A stretch of 64,000 nucleotides of DNA from an uncultured Holophagaceae bacterium (GTDB taxonomy: Bacteria; Acidobacteriota; Holophagae; Holophagales; Holophagaceae). The stretch is from positions 248,001-312,000 of the forward strand of contig CAIWKE010000003.1 of NCBI GenBank assembly GCA_903913215.1. The letters are read 5' to 3'. The notes under the pieces are model-generated. The model was given only the letters and a program-made list of their open reading frames with translations. It was not told the DNA's origin and did not search any database. Both the position numbers and the translations under genes were made by a program. This document shows positions 26,305 to 37,978 of this stretch, in pieces; position 1 is the stretch's first letter, and every line of letters starts with the position of its first letter.

Positions 26305-26447
26305 GCATGGCTCCCAGGTACGGGAAAGGAATCCGTACCACCCTCCATTGTGGACTCAAACAACATTTTTGTGGATCAGTCTTCTTTACCTGTGGGTAGG
26401 CAACTCTTTCCCGTTTTTGTTAATGTTGAGAAGAAAAGCAGAACTGA

Positions 26448-26523
26448 TCACCACCAAGACGCCAAGGCACCAAGAAAGAAAAGCTGTTCTTGGTGCCTTG
26501 GTGCCTTGGTGCCTTGGTGGTGA
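26448..26523. repeat. Hairpin with octamer-periodic arms (family A)
   Basis: The left arm holds three octamers (ACCAAGAC, GCCAAGGC, ACCAAGAA) from about 26453. The right arm 26487-26523 is their reverse complement but holds four octamers, so the arms differ by exactly one unit. The spacer between arms is ~10 bases. It lies between the NMO-like gene and ilvC in the 26305-26546 gap, which otherwise shows nothing recognisable apart from AT-rich sequence. Function unknown; it could form a strong RNA hairpin at the 3' end of ilvC. Confidence 0.85.
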
Positions 26524-26546
26524 ATTTTATCTTTCGTTGGGGAGAC

Positions 26547-28153
<1,607 letters not shown>

Positions 28154-28164
28154 GGGCTTCTCCA

Positions 28165-29883
28165 TCAAACCGGGTCGGCGCCGGTCTCGGCCAGGGGGCT
28201 GGGCGAGGGGCGTCGGATCATGTCGTGAAGGGCGGCCCCGGCAGCCACCATGGGATAGACGCTGTCCTCCTGCTCCACGCGGAATTCAATCAGGGCGGTG
28301 CCCTTGGCCGCTCGGGCCGCAGCCACCGCGGAGGCCACATCGGCCCGCTTGTCGACGCGCTGGCCGTGGACACCGAAGGCCTCCGCCAGCTTCACGAAGT
28401 CCGGCGACAGGATGGGCGTGGCGGCGTAGCGGCTCTCGTAGAACAGCTCCTGCCACTGGCGGACCATGCCCAGGAAGCCGTTGTTGATGATGGCGATGTT
28501 CACCTTCACATCCTCCTGCACGGCCGTCATGAGCTCTGCGAAGGTCATCTGGAAGCCGCCGTCGCCAGCCACCACCCAGACCTCAGCGTCGGGACAGGCC
28601 ATCTTGGCGCCGATGGCCGCGGGCAGGGCGAAGCCCATGGTGCCGGCGCCGCCGCTGGTGATGAGGCTGCGTTCACCATCGTGGTGATAGTACTGGGCCT
28701 CCCACATCTGGTGCTGGCCCACATCCGTGACCACCACCGCAGCGCCCTTGGTGAGTTTCCAAAGGTCGTGCATGACATGGGCGGCGTAGAGGTGACCGTC
28801 ATCAGGCAGGTTCTTGATGTCCCGCACGGCCGAATCGCCGCGCCAGCTGTTGATCCGCTCCAGCCAGGGCGTGTGGCGGGCGGACTGGACCTTGGGCAGG
28901 ATGGCCCGCAGGACCTGCAGCAGGTCCCCACCCAGGGCCACATCCACGGGGACGTTCTTGTTGAACTCGCTGAAGTCGATATCGATGTGGATCTTCTTGG
29001 CGTCCGGCGCGTAGGCCTTGAGGCGGCCCGTCACGCGGTCGTCGAAGCGCATGCCCAGGGCGATGAGCAGGTCCGCCTCCTGGATGGCCTGGTTCACCCA
29101 GGCTTCGCCGTGCATGCCCATCATGCCCAGGCTGTGGGGGTGGGTCGCGGGCACGGCGCCCAGGCCCAGGAGGGTGATGGCAAAGGGGATGTCCGCGCGC
29201 TCCGCCAGGGTGAGCACTTCGGCCCGGGCCCCGGAGAGCTGGATGCCATGGCCCGCGAGGATCACCGGCCGCTTGGCCTCGTTGATCATGGCCACGGCGC
29301 GCTCGAGTTCGGCAGCCGCCGGGAAGGGCGGGATGTGGCGCAGATGCCGGGTGGGCATCGCCTTCTCCCACTCGAAGGTGGCCTTGCCCTGCTGGGCATC
29401 CTTGGTGATGTCCACCAGCACGGGACCAGGGCGCCCGCTGGTGGCCACGGCGAAGGCCTCGCGAATGGCCGGGGCGATGTCCTCGGCCCGGGTCACCAGG
29501 TAGTTGTGCTTGGTGACCGGCAGGGTGATGCCCGTGATGTCTACCTCCTGGAAGGCGTCCGTGCCCAGCAGGCCCGAGCCCACCTGCCCCGTGATGGCGA
29601 CCAGGGGGATGGAGTCCAGCATGGCCGTGGCCAGGCCCGTCACCAGGTTGGTGGCGCCGGGTCCTGAGGTGGCCACCACCACCCCCGTGCGACCGGAGGC
29701 CCGGGAGTAGCCATCCGCCATGTGGACGGCACTCTGCTCATGGCGCACCAGCACGTGGCGGACGGGGTAGCCGGTCATGGCGTCATAGGTGGGCAGGATG
29801 GCGCCGCCCGGATAGCCGAAGACGGTGTCCACCCCCATCTTCAGCAGACATTCCCAGATGATCTGTGCTCCGGTTTGTTCCAT
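28165..29883 (-). CDS. ilvB: Acetolactate synthase large (catalytic) subunit
   Basis: Thiamine-diphosphate enzyme condensing pyruvate into acetolactate (572 residues). The N-terminal domain has the catalytic glutamate region VRHEQSAVHMADGYSRASG, the FAD domain lies in the middle, and the C-terminal ThDP motif is GDGGFQMTFAEL followed by AIINNGFLGM. It starts MEQTGAQIIWECLLKMGVDT and has GGAG six bases upstream. It is co-directional with ilvN (11-base gap) and preceded by a GC-rich hairpin after leuB. Confidence 0.96.
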   Translation of the reverse strand: MEQTGAQIIWECLLKMGVDTVFGYPGGAILPTYDAMTGYPVRHVLVRHEQSAVHMADGYSRASGRTGVVVATSGPGATNLVTGLATAMLDSIPLVAITGQVGSGLLGTDAFQEVDITGITLPVTKHNYLVTRAEDIAPAIREAFAVATSGRPGPVLVDITKDAQQGKATFEWEKAMPTRHLRHIPPFPAAAELERAVAMINEAKRPVILAGHGIQLSGARAEVLTLAERADIPFAITLLGLGAVPATHPHSLGMMGMHGEAWVNQAIQEADLLIALGMRFDDRVTGRLKAYAPDAKKIHIDIDFSEFNKNVPVDVALGGDLLQVLRAILPKVQSARHTPWLERINSWRGDSAVRDIKNLPDDGHLYAAHVMHDLWKLTKGAAVVVTDVGQHQMWEAQYYHHDGERSLITSGGAGTMGFALPAAIGAKMACPDAEVWVVAGDGGFQMTFAELMTAVQEDVKVNIAIINNGFLGMVRQWQELFYESRYAATPILSPDFVKLAEAFGVHGQRVDKRADVASAVAAARAAKGTALIEFRVEQEDSVYPMVAAGAALHDMIRRPSPSPLAETGADPV

Positions 29884-29927
29884 GGTCGACTCCGAGGGTG
29901 CGGCAATAGTCTGGCAGGTAGAAAGGT

Positions 29928-29951
29928 GGCCCCGCCTTGAGGTGCGGGGCC
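29928..29951. terminator. GC-rich hairpin between leuB and ilvB
   Basis: GGCCCCGC and GCGGGGCC form an 8-bp stem around an 8-base loop in the 94-base leuB-ilvB gap. On the transcribed strand it is followed by ACCTTTCT. It may partly terminate leuAB transcription or protect the ilv message. No leader peptide is present, so classical attenuation is not supported. Confidence 0.45.
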
Positions 29952-29977
29952 GAGGTCGGTAGTTCCGATCGTGGCCC

Positions 29978-31065
29978 CTAGCTGGGCAGAATCACGTCCA
30001 GAACCTTTTTGGCCACAAGGGCCTTGCGAATCGTGGCGCCCAGGGAGGCCGTGCCGTGGGCATGCTTGGCGCCCTGGAGGTCCGAAGTGCCATGGCCCTC
30101 ATGCAGCGTACGGTCCACGGCGGCCTCCAGGGCCTCCGCCTCCGCCTTGAGACCCAGCGCGTGGCGCAGCAGCATGGCTGCGGAAAGAATGGTGCCCACA
30201 GGGTTGGCCTTGTCCTGGCCGGCGATATCCGGGGCAGAGCCATGGATGGGTTCGTAGAGGCCCACGGTGCCGCCCAGGCTGGCGGAGGGCAGCAGGCCCA
30301 GGGAGCCCGCCAACACGGCGGCCTCATCACTGAGGATGTCCCCGAAGAGGTTCTCTGTGAGCACCACATCGAAGTCCCGGGGCCGGGCGATGATCGACAT
30401 GGCGAAGCTGTCCACGTAGGCGTGGGTGAGGGCCACCTCGGGGTACTCCGCCCCCAGCTCAGTGACCACCTCGCGCCAGAGCCGCGAGGTCTCAAGTACA
30501 TTGGCCTTGTCCACGGAGACCAGCTTCTGGCGACGATTTCGGGCCAGATCAAAGGCCACGCGGGCCACGCGGAGGATTTCCGGGCGGTCATAGGGCAGCG
30601 TGTTCAGGGCCCGCTCGGGGCTGTAGGAGCGGGGCTCGCCGAAGTAGAGGCCGCCCGACAGCTCCCGGACGATCATCATGTCCGTGCCCCGTACCACCTC
30701 AGCCTTGACGGGGGAGGCATCCTCCAGAGCCGGATGGACGCTGACAGGGCGGAGGTTGGCGAAGAGACCCAGGCCCTGGCGCAGGCGCAGCAGGCCCGAT
30801 TCCGGGCGTTGGGCACGGGGGTGCTTGTCCCAAGCAGGACCGCCCACGGCGCCCAGGAGCACGGCGTCCGCGGCCTTGCAGGCCATCAGGGTGGCTTCCG
30901 GCAGGGGATCCCCGCAGGCATCCACGGCGGCGCCGCCGATGAGGCAATCCTGGAAGGTGAACGTGTGGCCGAAGCCCTCGGCCACGGCCCGCAGACAGGC
31001 CACCGCCTCGCGGGTCACTTCGGGACCGACGCCATCACCGGGAAGAACGACGATGCGCGCCTGCA

Positions 31066-31066
<1 letters not shown>
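29978..31066 (-). CDS. leuB: 3-Isopropylmalate dehydrogenase
   Basis: NAD+-dependent oxidative decarboxylation of 3-isopropylmalate in leucine synthesis. It begins [20 protein letters not shown], with the substrate arginines in [16 protein letters not shown], the catalytic segment TVDKAN-like [16 protein letters not shown] and the metal/cofactor motif [12 protein letters not shown], then [13 protein letters not shown]. The length of 362 is typical. Its ATG overlaps the leuA stop by one base (TGATG). Confidence 0.97.
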
Positions 31067-32637
<1,571 letters not shown>

Positions 32638-32777
32638 GGCGTGGTGGTCTCCCTAGTCCGACATGCGCCGGACGGATCGATTCAAGATGACCTGAACCTA
32701 CCCATGATTATAGTTAATAATTTTTATGATTCCATTAGTTTTAGTTAAGTCGTTAGAATCTTGGATCCGGAGGCATC
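32638..32777. promoter_or_regulatory. Divergent leuA/lysR promoter region
   Basis: The 140-base gap contains a strongly AT-rich core (about 32704-32760), unlike the surrounding GC-rich DNA. For leuA a TATAAT lies on the minus strand at 32712-32707, but no good -35 box is seen at 17 bases. TTAGTTTTAGTTAA-like runs could serve the LysR gene or its binding. LysR proteins usually bind between divergent genes; the exact box cannot be fixed by eye. Confidence 0.5.
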
Positions 32778-33698
32778 TTGGAACTCGGCCAGTTGGAAAC
32801 CTTTCTCACCATCGCACGGGAAAAAAGCTTCTCCCGCGCGGCGGAGCGTCTTTATAGGACGCAGCCGGCGGTGAGCCTGGCCCTCAAGCGCCTGGAGGAG
32901 GAACTGGGCGAGGTGCTGGTGGACCGCACCACCAAGGGGGGCACCCTCACGGACGCCGGGGAGACCCTCCTGCCCCTGGCCCAGCGCATGCTCGACCTCC
33001 GCAAGCAGATCGGTGACACCTTCGGCACCCTCAAGGGACTGCAGCAGGGCCGCCTCAACATCGGGGCCAACGAGAGTGTCTCCGAATACCTGCTGCCCGG
33101 CGTGCTACTGGCCTACCAGCAGACCCACCCGGCCATCCGCATCCAGGCCTACCGGCAGAGTTCTGAGCGCATCCCCACGGAAGTGCTGGACCGTCGCCTG
33201 GACATCGGCTTCGTGTCCTACGACCCCATGCACCCGGAACTGCAGAGCGAGGTCATCCTGCGGGATCACATGGTGCTGGTGGTGCCACCGGGCCACCGCT
33301 TCGCCAAGCGCCGGGAGATCAAGCTGGAGAACCTGGCCAACGAGACCTTCGTGGCCCACAACGCCGTGACCCCCACCCGCAGCGCCATCATGGACCTTTT
33401 CTCCCGCTGCCAACTGCCCCTGCGGATCACCATGGAGCTGGGCTCCCTGTCCACCATCCAGGAGTTCGTCTCCCTGGGGGCCGGCGTGGCCATCCTGCCC
33501 CGCATGACCGTCCTGGAGAGCCTGCGTCAGGGCAAGGTCGTGGAGGTGGTCGTGAAGGACCTCCAGGTCGAGAAGCTCATCCGCATCGTCACCCGCCGGG
33601 AGGAGGCCCTCTCCCACGCGGCCAAGGCCTTCCTGAAGCTGGTCCGCGCCACCGATTTCGCCAAGAACCCATCGCCCTCCCGGAGGAAGCAGCCATGA
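32778..33698 (+). CDS. LysR-type transcriptional regulator, probable leu regulator
   Basis: 306-residue LysR regulator. The winged helix-turn-helix occupies residues 1-60 ([21 protein letters not shown], then [15 protein letters not shown]). The co-inducer-binding domain runs from ~90 with a typical [17 protein letters not shown] strand and ends near 295. The TTG start at 32778 has GGAGG four bases upstream and gives the usual [10 protein letters not shown] opening. It diverges from leuA and overlaps leuC by four bases (ATGA), so it likely regulates both arms of the leucine genes. The ligand is unknown; isopropylmalate would be the LeuO/IlvY-style guess. Confidence 0.92.
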   Translation: MELGQLETFLTIAREKSFSRAAERLYRTQPAVSLALKRLEEELGEVLVDRTTKGGTLTDAGETLLPLAQRMLDLRKQIGDTFGTLKGLQQGRLNIGANESVSEYLLPGVLLAYQQTHPAIRIQAYRQSSERIPTEVLDRRLDIGFVSYDPMHPELQSEVILRDHMVLVVPPGHRFAKRREIKLENLANETFVAHNAVTPTRSAIMDLFSRCQLPLRITMELGSLSTIQEFVSLGAGVAILPRMTVLESLRQGKVVEVVVKDLQVEKLIRIVTRREEALSHAAKAFLKLVRATDFAKNPSPSRRKQP

Positions 33699-35104
33699 GC
33701 CCACGCACGCTCTACGACAAGATCTGGGAGGCCCATCTCGTGGCCACCCGCGAGGACGGCACCAGTCTGCTCTACATCGACCGGCACCTGGTCCACGAGG
33801 TCACGAGCCCCCAGGCCTTCGAGGGCCTGCGCCTGGCCCAGCGACCCCTCCGCAAGCCCGCGGCCATCCTTTCGGTGGCGGACCACAACGTGCCCACTTC
33901 CAACCGTGAAGCCGGCATCGCCGACGAGACCAGTCGCCTGCAGGTGGAAGCCCTGGAAGAGAACGTGAAAGCCTTCGCCGTTCCCTACATCCCCCTGCTG
34001 GATGACCGCCAGGGCATCGTCCACGTCATCGGACCTGAGCAGGGCTTCACGCTGCCAGGCAGTACCGTGGTCTGCGGCGACAGCCACACCAGTACCCACG
34101 GCGCCTTCGGGGCCCTGGCCTTTGGCATCGGGACCAGCGAGGTGGAGCATGTCATGGCCACTGAGACCCTGCCTCAGCGCCGTTCGAAAAACATGCGTGT
34201 CCACTTCGAGGGCAAGCTGCCGGAGGGCCTGGGCGCCAAGGATCTGGCCCTGCGCCTCATCGGCCAGATCGGCACCGCCGGTGGCACGGGCCATGTCATC
34301 GAGTTCACGGGGTCAGCCGTCAAGGCCCTGTCCATGGAAGCTCGCATGACCCTCTGCAACATGAGCATCGAGGCGGGCGCCCGCTCGGGCCTCGTGGCCC
34401 CGGACGAGACCACTTTCGCCTACCTCAAGGGCCGCCCCATGGCGCCAACCGGGACCCAGTGGGAGCAGGCTCTGGCCTATTGGCGCGCCCTGCCTTCGGA
34501 TGTGGATGCCCACTTCGACAAGGAAGTGGTGATCCAGGTGGATGGCCTGGCCCCACAGGTCACCTGGGGCACCAGCCCCGAGGCGGTGTTGGATGTCACG
34601 GGCCGCGTGCCGGATCCCGAGCAGACCGGCTCCCCCGCGGACAAGGAGGCCATGCTCCGCGCCCTGGAATACATGGGCCTGGTGGCGGGCACACCCCTTG
34701 AGGAAGTGCCCGTGGATGTCGTGTTCATCGGCTCCTGCACCAATGGCCGCATCGAGGATCTGCGCGCCGCCGCTGCGGTGGCCAAGGGCCGCAAGGTCGC
34801 GGTGGGCGTGCGTGCCCTGGTGGTTCCCGGCTCGGGCCTGGTGAAGCGCCAGGCCGAGGCCGAAGGCCTGGACCGCATCTTCCTGGACGCGGGCTTCGAG
34901 TGGCGCCAGCCCGGTTGCAGCATGTGCCTGGGCATGAACGACGATCGCCTGGAACCCGGCCAGCGCAGCGCCAGCACCAGCAACCGAAACTTCGAAGGAC
35001 GCCAGGGCCGCGGTGGCAGAACCCACCTTGTCAGCCCACAAATGGCCGCCGCCGCCGCGGTCACGGGCCACTTCACCGATGTCCGCCGCCTGTTGGGAGC
35101 CTGA
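33695..35104 (+). CDS. leuC: 3-Isopropylmalate dehydratase large subunit
   Basis: Aconitase-family subunit carrying the [4Fe-4S] cluster; with LeuD it isomerises 2- to 3-isopropylmalate. It starts [13 protein letters not shown], has the [20 protein letters not shown] segment and the three cluster cysteines: Cys348 ([10 protein letters not shown]) and Cys408/Cys411 (CSMCLGMN). The length of 469 is normal. The start overlaps the LysR stop, and leuD follows after one base. Confidence 0.97.
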   Translation: MSPRTLYDKIWEAHLVATREDGTSLLYIDRHLVHEVTSPQAFEGLRLAQRPLRKPAAILSVADHNVPTSNREAGIADETSRLQVEALEENVKAFAVPYIPLLDDRQGIVHVIGPEQGFTLPGSTVVCGDSHTSTHGAFGALAFGIGTSEVEHVMATETLPQRRSKNMRVHFEGKLPEGLGAKDLALRLIGQIGTAGGTGHVIEFTGSAVKALSMEARMTLCNMSIEAGARSGLVAPDETTFAYLKGRPMAPTGTQWEQALAYWRALPSDVDAHFDKEVVIQVDGLAPQVTWGTSPEAVLDVTGRVPDPEQTGSPADKEAMLRALEYMGLVAGTPLEEVPVDVVFIGSCTNGRIEDLRAAAAVAKGRKVAVGVRALVVPGSGLVKRQAEAEGLDRIFLDAGFEWRQPGCSMCLGMNDDRLEPGQRSASTSNRNFEGRQGRGGRTHLVSPQMAAAAAVTGHFTDVRRLLGA

Positions 35105-35105
35105 G

Positions 35106-35693
35106 ATGCAGCCCTTCACCACCCTCACCGGCACCGCCGCCCCCCTCCTCCGCGCCAACGTGGACACGGACCTCATCATCCCCAAGCAGTACCTCAAGAC
35201 CCTGGTCCGCACGGGCCTGGGCCAGCATCTCTTCGCGGAGATCCGCTACGACGATTCCGGCGCTGAGAAGCCAGACTTCGTGCTGAACCGCCCACCCTAC
35301 CGGGCAGCGAACATCCTGCTGGGCGGGCCGAATTTCGGTTGCGGTTCCAGTCGCGAGCACGCCCCCTGGGCCCTCCTGGACTTCGGCATCCGCTGCGTCA
35401 TCGCCCCCAGCTATGCGGACATCTTCTACAACAACTGCTTCTCCAACGGCATCCTCCCCCTGGTGCTGCCGCTGGAGACCGTGGAAGCCATCGCCGCCGC
35501 CGGAAATCCCGTCACCGTGGACCTCCCGGCCCAGACCGTCACCGCTGGCGGAGTGACGCACCGCTTCGACATCGAGCCCGGTCGCAAGACCACCCTGGTC
35601 GAAGGCCTGGACGAGATCGGCAAGAGCCTCGCCAACCTGGCCGCCATTGAAGCCTTCGAAGCCAAACGCGGCCGCGAAACCCCCTGGCTGTAA
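35106..35693 (+). CDS. leuD: 3-Isopropylmalate dehydratase small subunit
   Basis: Swivel-domain partner of LeuC (195 residues). Family features: [18 protein letters not shown] near the start, [18 protein letters not shown] in the middle, [19 protein letters not shown] and a final [16 protein letters not shown] 35106 is one base past the leuC stop; longer open frames upstream overlap leuC and lack similarity. Confidence 0.97.
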   Translation: MQPFTTLTGTAAPLLRANVDTDLIIPKQYLKTLVRTGLGQHLFAEIRYDDSGAEKPDFVLNRPPYRAANILLGGPNFGCGSSREHAPWALLDFGIRCVIAPSYADIFYNNCFSNGILPLVLPLETVEAIAAAGNPVTVDLPAQTVTAGGVTHRFDIEPGRKTTLVEGLDEIGKSLANLAAIEAFEAKRGRETPWL

Positions 35694-35703
35694 ATGCAAA
35701 CTG

Positions 35704-35880
35704 ATCCACCACGAAGACTCGAAGACACGAAGAAAATAGAATAAGGAAACAAGAAGAACGGAAGGGATTGGGCCTTGCTGCACCGGCCCTGCTCCGCGCC
35801 AGTCCGCTGCGCCTTGCCTTTGTTCTTACTTTCTTTCTTCCGTCTTCAACTTTGCGTCTTCGTGCCTTCGTGGTGAATCT
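35704..35880. repeat. Family A hairpin with a long insert between its arms
   Basis: Left arm 35704-35735 holds octamers ACGAAGAC, TCGAAGAC, ACGAAGAA after CCACC. Right arm 35831-35880 is the reverse complement, with more and partly decayed units. About 95 bases lie between the arms, with no gene seen. It fills most of the leuD-yicC gap (35694-35949). The unit is close to the 26.4-kb element (CGAAG here, CCAAG there), so both belong to one family. Confidence 0.75.
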
Positions 35881-35949
35881 GTTGATCCTTTCTCAAGTCC
35901 AATTCGCGACGCTCGCATCTGCTAGGCTTGGGGTCTTCCCGGGACGTTT

Positions 35950-36825
35950 ATGAAGTCGATGACTGCCTTTGCTGAGCTGGTGCAACCTCTGGACGCGGGG
36001 CAGCTGCGGCTGACGATGCGCAGTGTGAACTCCAAGGCCCTGGACCTGTCGCTGCGCCTGCCGCCAGCGTTGTTTCCCCTGGAGGCCTCGCTGCGGGCCC
36101 AGGTGCGGGAGTCTGCGCAGCGGGGCAAGCTGGACCTGGGCATTGAGGTGCTGGACGAGCCCTCCCTGGAGCCTCAGCTCAACCGTGCCCTGCTTCGCTC
36201 CGTGGCCAAGGCCTGGAAGGAGGACGCTGAGTGGCTCGACCTGCCACCCCTCAGCGCCGAGGCCTTCTTCCGTCTGCCCGGCGCCCTGCAGTCGCCGACC
36301 TCAGATCTGGCGGAGCGTCTGGCCACGCCCATCCGCGAGGCCTTGAAGACCCTGCTCGCCACCTGGAACCAGGGCCGCGACCGCGAGGCCGAGCGGCTGC
36401 GCCCCTTCTTCGTGGACGGCCTCGCCCGCCTGCGCAGTCTACGCGACCGCCTCGCCCTTGAGGCCGAGGCTCAGCTCGCGGACCTGCCCGGCCTCTACCG
36501 CCAGCGTATTGAGCAGCTGCTGGAGGACGCCCGCCTCGCGGGACAACTCCCTGCGGAGCGGCTTCTGGCTGAGGCCGGTGTGCTCGCAGAGCGACAGGAC
36601 GTCCGCGAAGAACTCATCCGGCTCTCCGCCCACCTGGACGACTTCGCCGAGCGGTTGGCCAAGAACAAGCTCGAAGGCAAGGCCGTGGACGTCTGGTGTC
36701 AGGAAGTCCTGCGCGAGCTGAACACCACCGGCAGCAAGTGCAAGCGCCTGGACATGACCCGCGCCGTCATGGAAGCCAAGGGCGTTCTCGACCAGATCCG
36801 CGAGCAAGCCGCGAACCTCGAGTAG
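35950..36825 (+). CDS. yicC: YicC/YloC family endoribonuclease
   Basis: 291-residue protein of the YicC family, shown in E. coli and Bacillus to cut RNA (YicC acts with PNPase on small RNAs). The N-terminus MKSMTAFAELVQPLDAGQL and the segment RSVNSKALDLSLRLP match the family start, and the C-terminus has the conserved LRELNTTGSKCKRLDMTRAV and VLDQIREQAANLE. The length is typical. The last ten codons are repeated, with changes, in a tandem duplication just downstream. Confidence 0.92.
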   Translation: MKSMTAFAELVQPLDAGQLRLTMRSVNSKALDLSLRLPPALFPLEASLRAQVRESAQRGKLDLGIEVLDEPSLEPQLNRALLRSVAKAWKEDAEWLDLPPLSAEAFFRLPGALQSPTSDLAERLATPIREALKTLLATWNQGRDREAERLRPFFVDGLARLRSLRDRLALEAEAQLADLPGLYRQRIEQLLEDARLAGQLPAERLLAEAGVLAERQDVREELIRLSAHLDDFAERLAKNKLEGKAVDVWCQEVLRELNTTGSKCKRLDMTRAVMEAKGVLDQIREQAANLE

Positions 36826-37038
36826 GCAAACCGGCATTGGGGATCATCCATCGGTTGATTAACCGCAGAGAACGCAGAGAGCGCAGAGAAAAGCAGGCAG
36901 TTCTCTGCGCCCTCTCAGATCCGCGAGCAGGCTGCAGACCTCGGGTAAGCAAATCGGCATTTGGGATCATCCATCGGTTGATTAACCGCAGAGAACGCAG
37001 AGAGCGCATAGAAAAGCGGGCAGTTCTCTGCGCCCTCT
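36793..37038. repeat. 123-base tandem duplication: yicC 3' end plus family B hairpin
   Basis: Copy 1 (36793-36915) starts ten codons before the yicC stop and runs into a hairpin arm. Copy 2 (36916-37038) repeats it with ten differences (~92% identity). Six of the ten lie in the 33-base coding stretch: three are synonymous, two change an amino acid and one swaps TAG for TAA. Copy 1 loses the outer part of the hairpin's right arm where copy 2 begins; copy 2 continues into a complete right arm. Confidence 0.9.
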
Positions 37039-37048
37039 GCGGTTAAGA
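36979..37048. repeat. Family B hairpin with nonamer-periodic arms (complete copy)
   Basis: Left arm units with nine-base period (CGCAGAGAA, CGCAGAGAG, CGCATAGAA) follow TTAACC. The right arm at about 37024-37047 reads back TTCTCTGCG, CCCTCTGCGG and TTAA. An incomplete copy, cut by the duplication, lies at 36859-36915. Confidence 0.8.
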
Positions 37049-37055
37049 GTTTTTC

Positions 37056-37110
37056 CTCCGCGTTCTCAGCGTTCTCCGCGGTTGGCGGTTTGGCGGTTTG
37101 GCGGTTGGCG
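37056..37110. repeat. Decayed family B arm followed by an octamer microsatellite
   Basis: 37056-37083 reads (reverse strand) AACCGCGGA, GAACGCTGA, GAACGCGGA, a diverged nonamer arm without a partner. From 37082 the octamer TTGGCGGT repeats about three and a half times up to 37110, just before the stop of the next minus-strand gene at 37114. Confidence 0.7.
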
Positions 37111-37113
37111 ATG

Positions 37114-37977
37114 CTACAACCCTAGCGGATCAAAGGGCAGGTCCATGGCGCCTTTCCACACGCCGAAGAGGCGGGTGCGGGACCAGTCGGCCTGATCGGG
37201 ACGGAGGCGGCGCAGCTTGCGGGACAAGAACCACACGCTGCCGTCTTTCATGCGCAGCTCGTCGTAGGGGGCAATGCGCACCTTGGCCATGTCCTCGGGG
37301 GCCACGTCGCCTGGAAACACGGTCCAGGCCCAGCGCCCTGCGGCCAGGCCCTCGGCCCAGGCGTGACTTTCCAGCAGGCCAGGGCCCGAGGAGATCGTCC
37401 ATCCGGCCACGCCGGTTGGGCCCCAGGTGAAGCCCTCGAAGCGGCTGAGGCCCAGGCCCTCGCGGCGGAAGGGGCCCGTGCCCGGAACCCGCCACTGGGC
37501 CAGGCGTTCCGGCAGATCCGCTTGACGGTTGGGGAAGCGCAGATCCAAGGTCTCGCCATCTTGAGCCTTGGCTTCGCCGCCCAGGTGGGCGACCTCAGGG
37601 CCAAGGACCGCGCCCAGGCGAGCCGCATCCAGGGTGCCGCCCTCCTGCAGGCGCCAACCCGGGCGCAGCTTGAGCTGCCAGTGGCGCTGATGGCGCGAGG
37701 CCTGCAGTCCCGTGATGAGCACACCCGCCCAAGCGCCTTCGGCGTTGCGGTCCAGCACCGTCAGCTCCGCCTGGTGGGCCAGCAGCGTTTCCAGTGCGAG
37801 ACTGGCGGGCATCAGCACCTCCAACCGGGCCGCCTCCTCGCCGAATTCAGGCGTGGCCGGCACGTAGAGCTGCCGCCCCTCCGCCAGGGGCACGGGTACC
37901 AGCCCCGCCTGATAGGCCAGGTAGCCCGCCACGCCCAGCAGGGCAGCCACGAGAACAGCGACCAGGCCCCATTTCAT
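37114..37977 (-). CDS. Membrane-anchored or exported protein resembling solute-binding family 5
   Basis: Unknown 287-residue protein. It begins MKWGLVAVLVAALLGVAGYL, an uncleaved anchor or signal peptide. The segment WQLKLRPGWRLQEGGTLDAARL recalls the FTLRPGVKFHDG motif of peptide/nickel-binding proteins, and later AWTVFPGDV and ELRMKDGSVWFL are weakly similar, but the protein is about half the usual length (~500). It may be a reduced or degenerate member. The start follows GGAG by six bases and lies one base past the threonine aldolase stop, so the two are in one transcript. Confidence 0.6.
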   Translation of the reverse strand: MKWGLVAVLVAALLGVAGYLAYQAGLVPVPLAEGRQLYVPATPEFGEEAARLEVLMPASLALETLLAHQAELTVLDRNAEGAWAGVLITGLQASRHQRHWQLKLRPGWRLQEGGTLDAARLGAVLGPEVAHLGGEAKAQDGETLDLRFPNRQADLPERLAQWRVPGTGPFRREGLGLSRFEGFTWGPTGVAGWTISSGPGLLESHAWAEGLAAGRWAWTVFPGDVAPEDMAKVRIAPYDELRMKDGSVWFLSRKLRRLRPDQADWSRTRLFGVWKGAMDLPFDPLGL

Positions 37978-37978
37978 A

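Noticed and set aside
26305-26447. Promoter for the NMO-like gene
   Set aside because: The region is AT-rich, but no -35/-10 pair with acceptable spacing could be picked by eye.
29884-29977. Leader-peptide attenuator before ilvB
   Set aside because: The gap contains a hairpin, but no short open frame rich in Leu/Val/Ile codons, and no alternative pairing is evident.
36841-37050. Regularly spaced repeats suggesting a CRISPR array
   Set aside because: Only two copies with a 123-base period, no unique spacers of uniform length, no cas genes. The copies are a tandem duplication with a hairpin.
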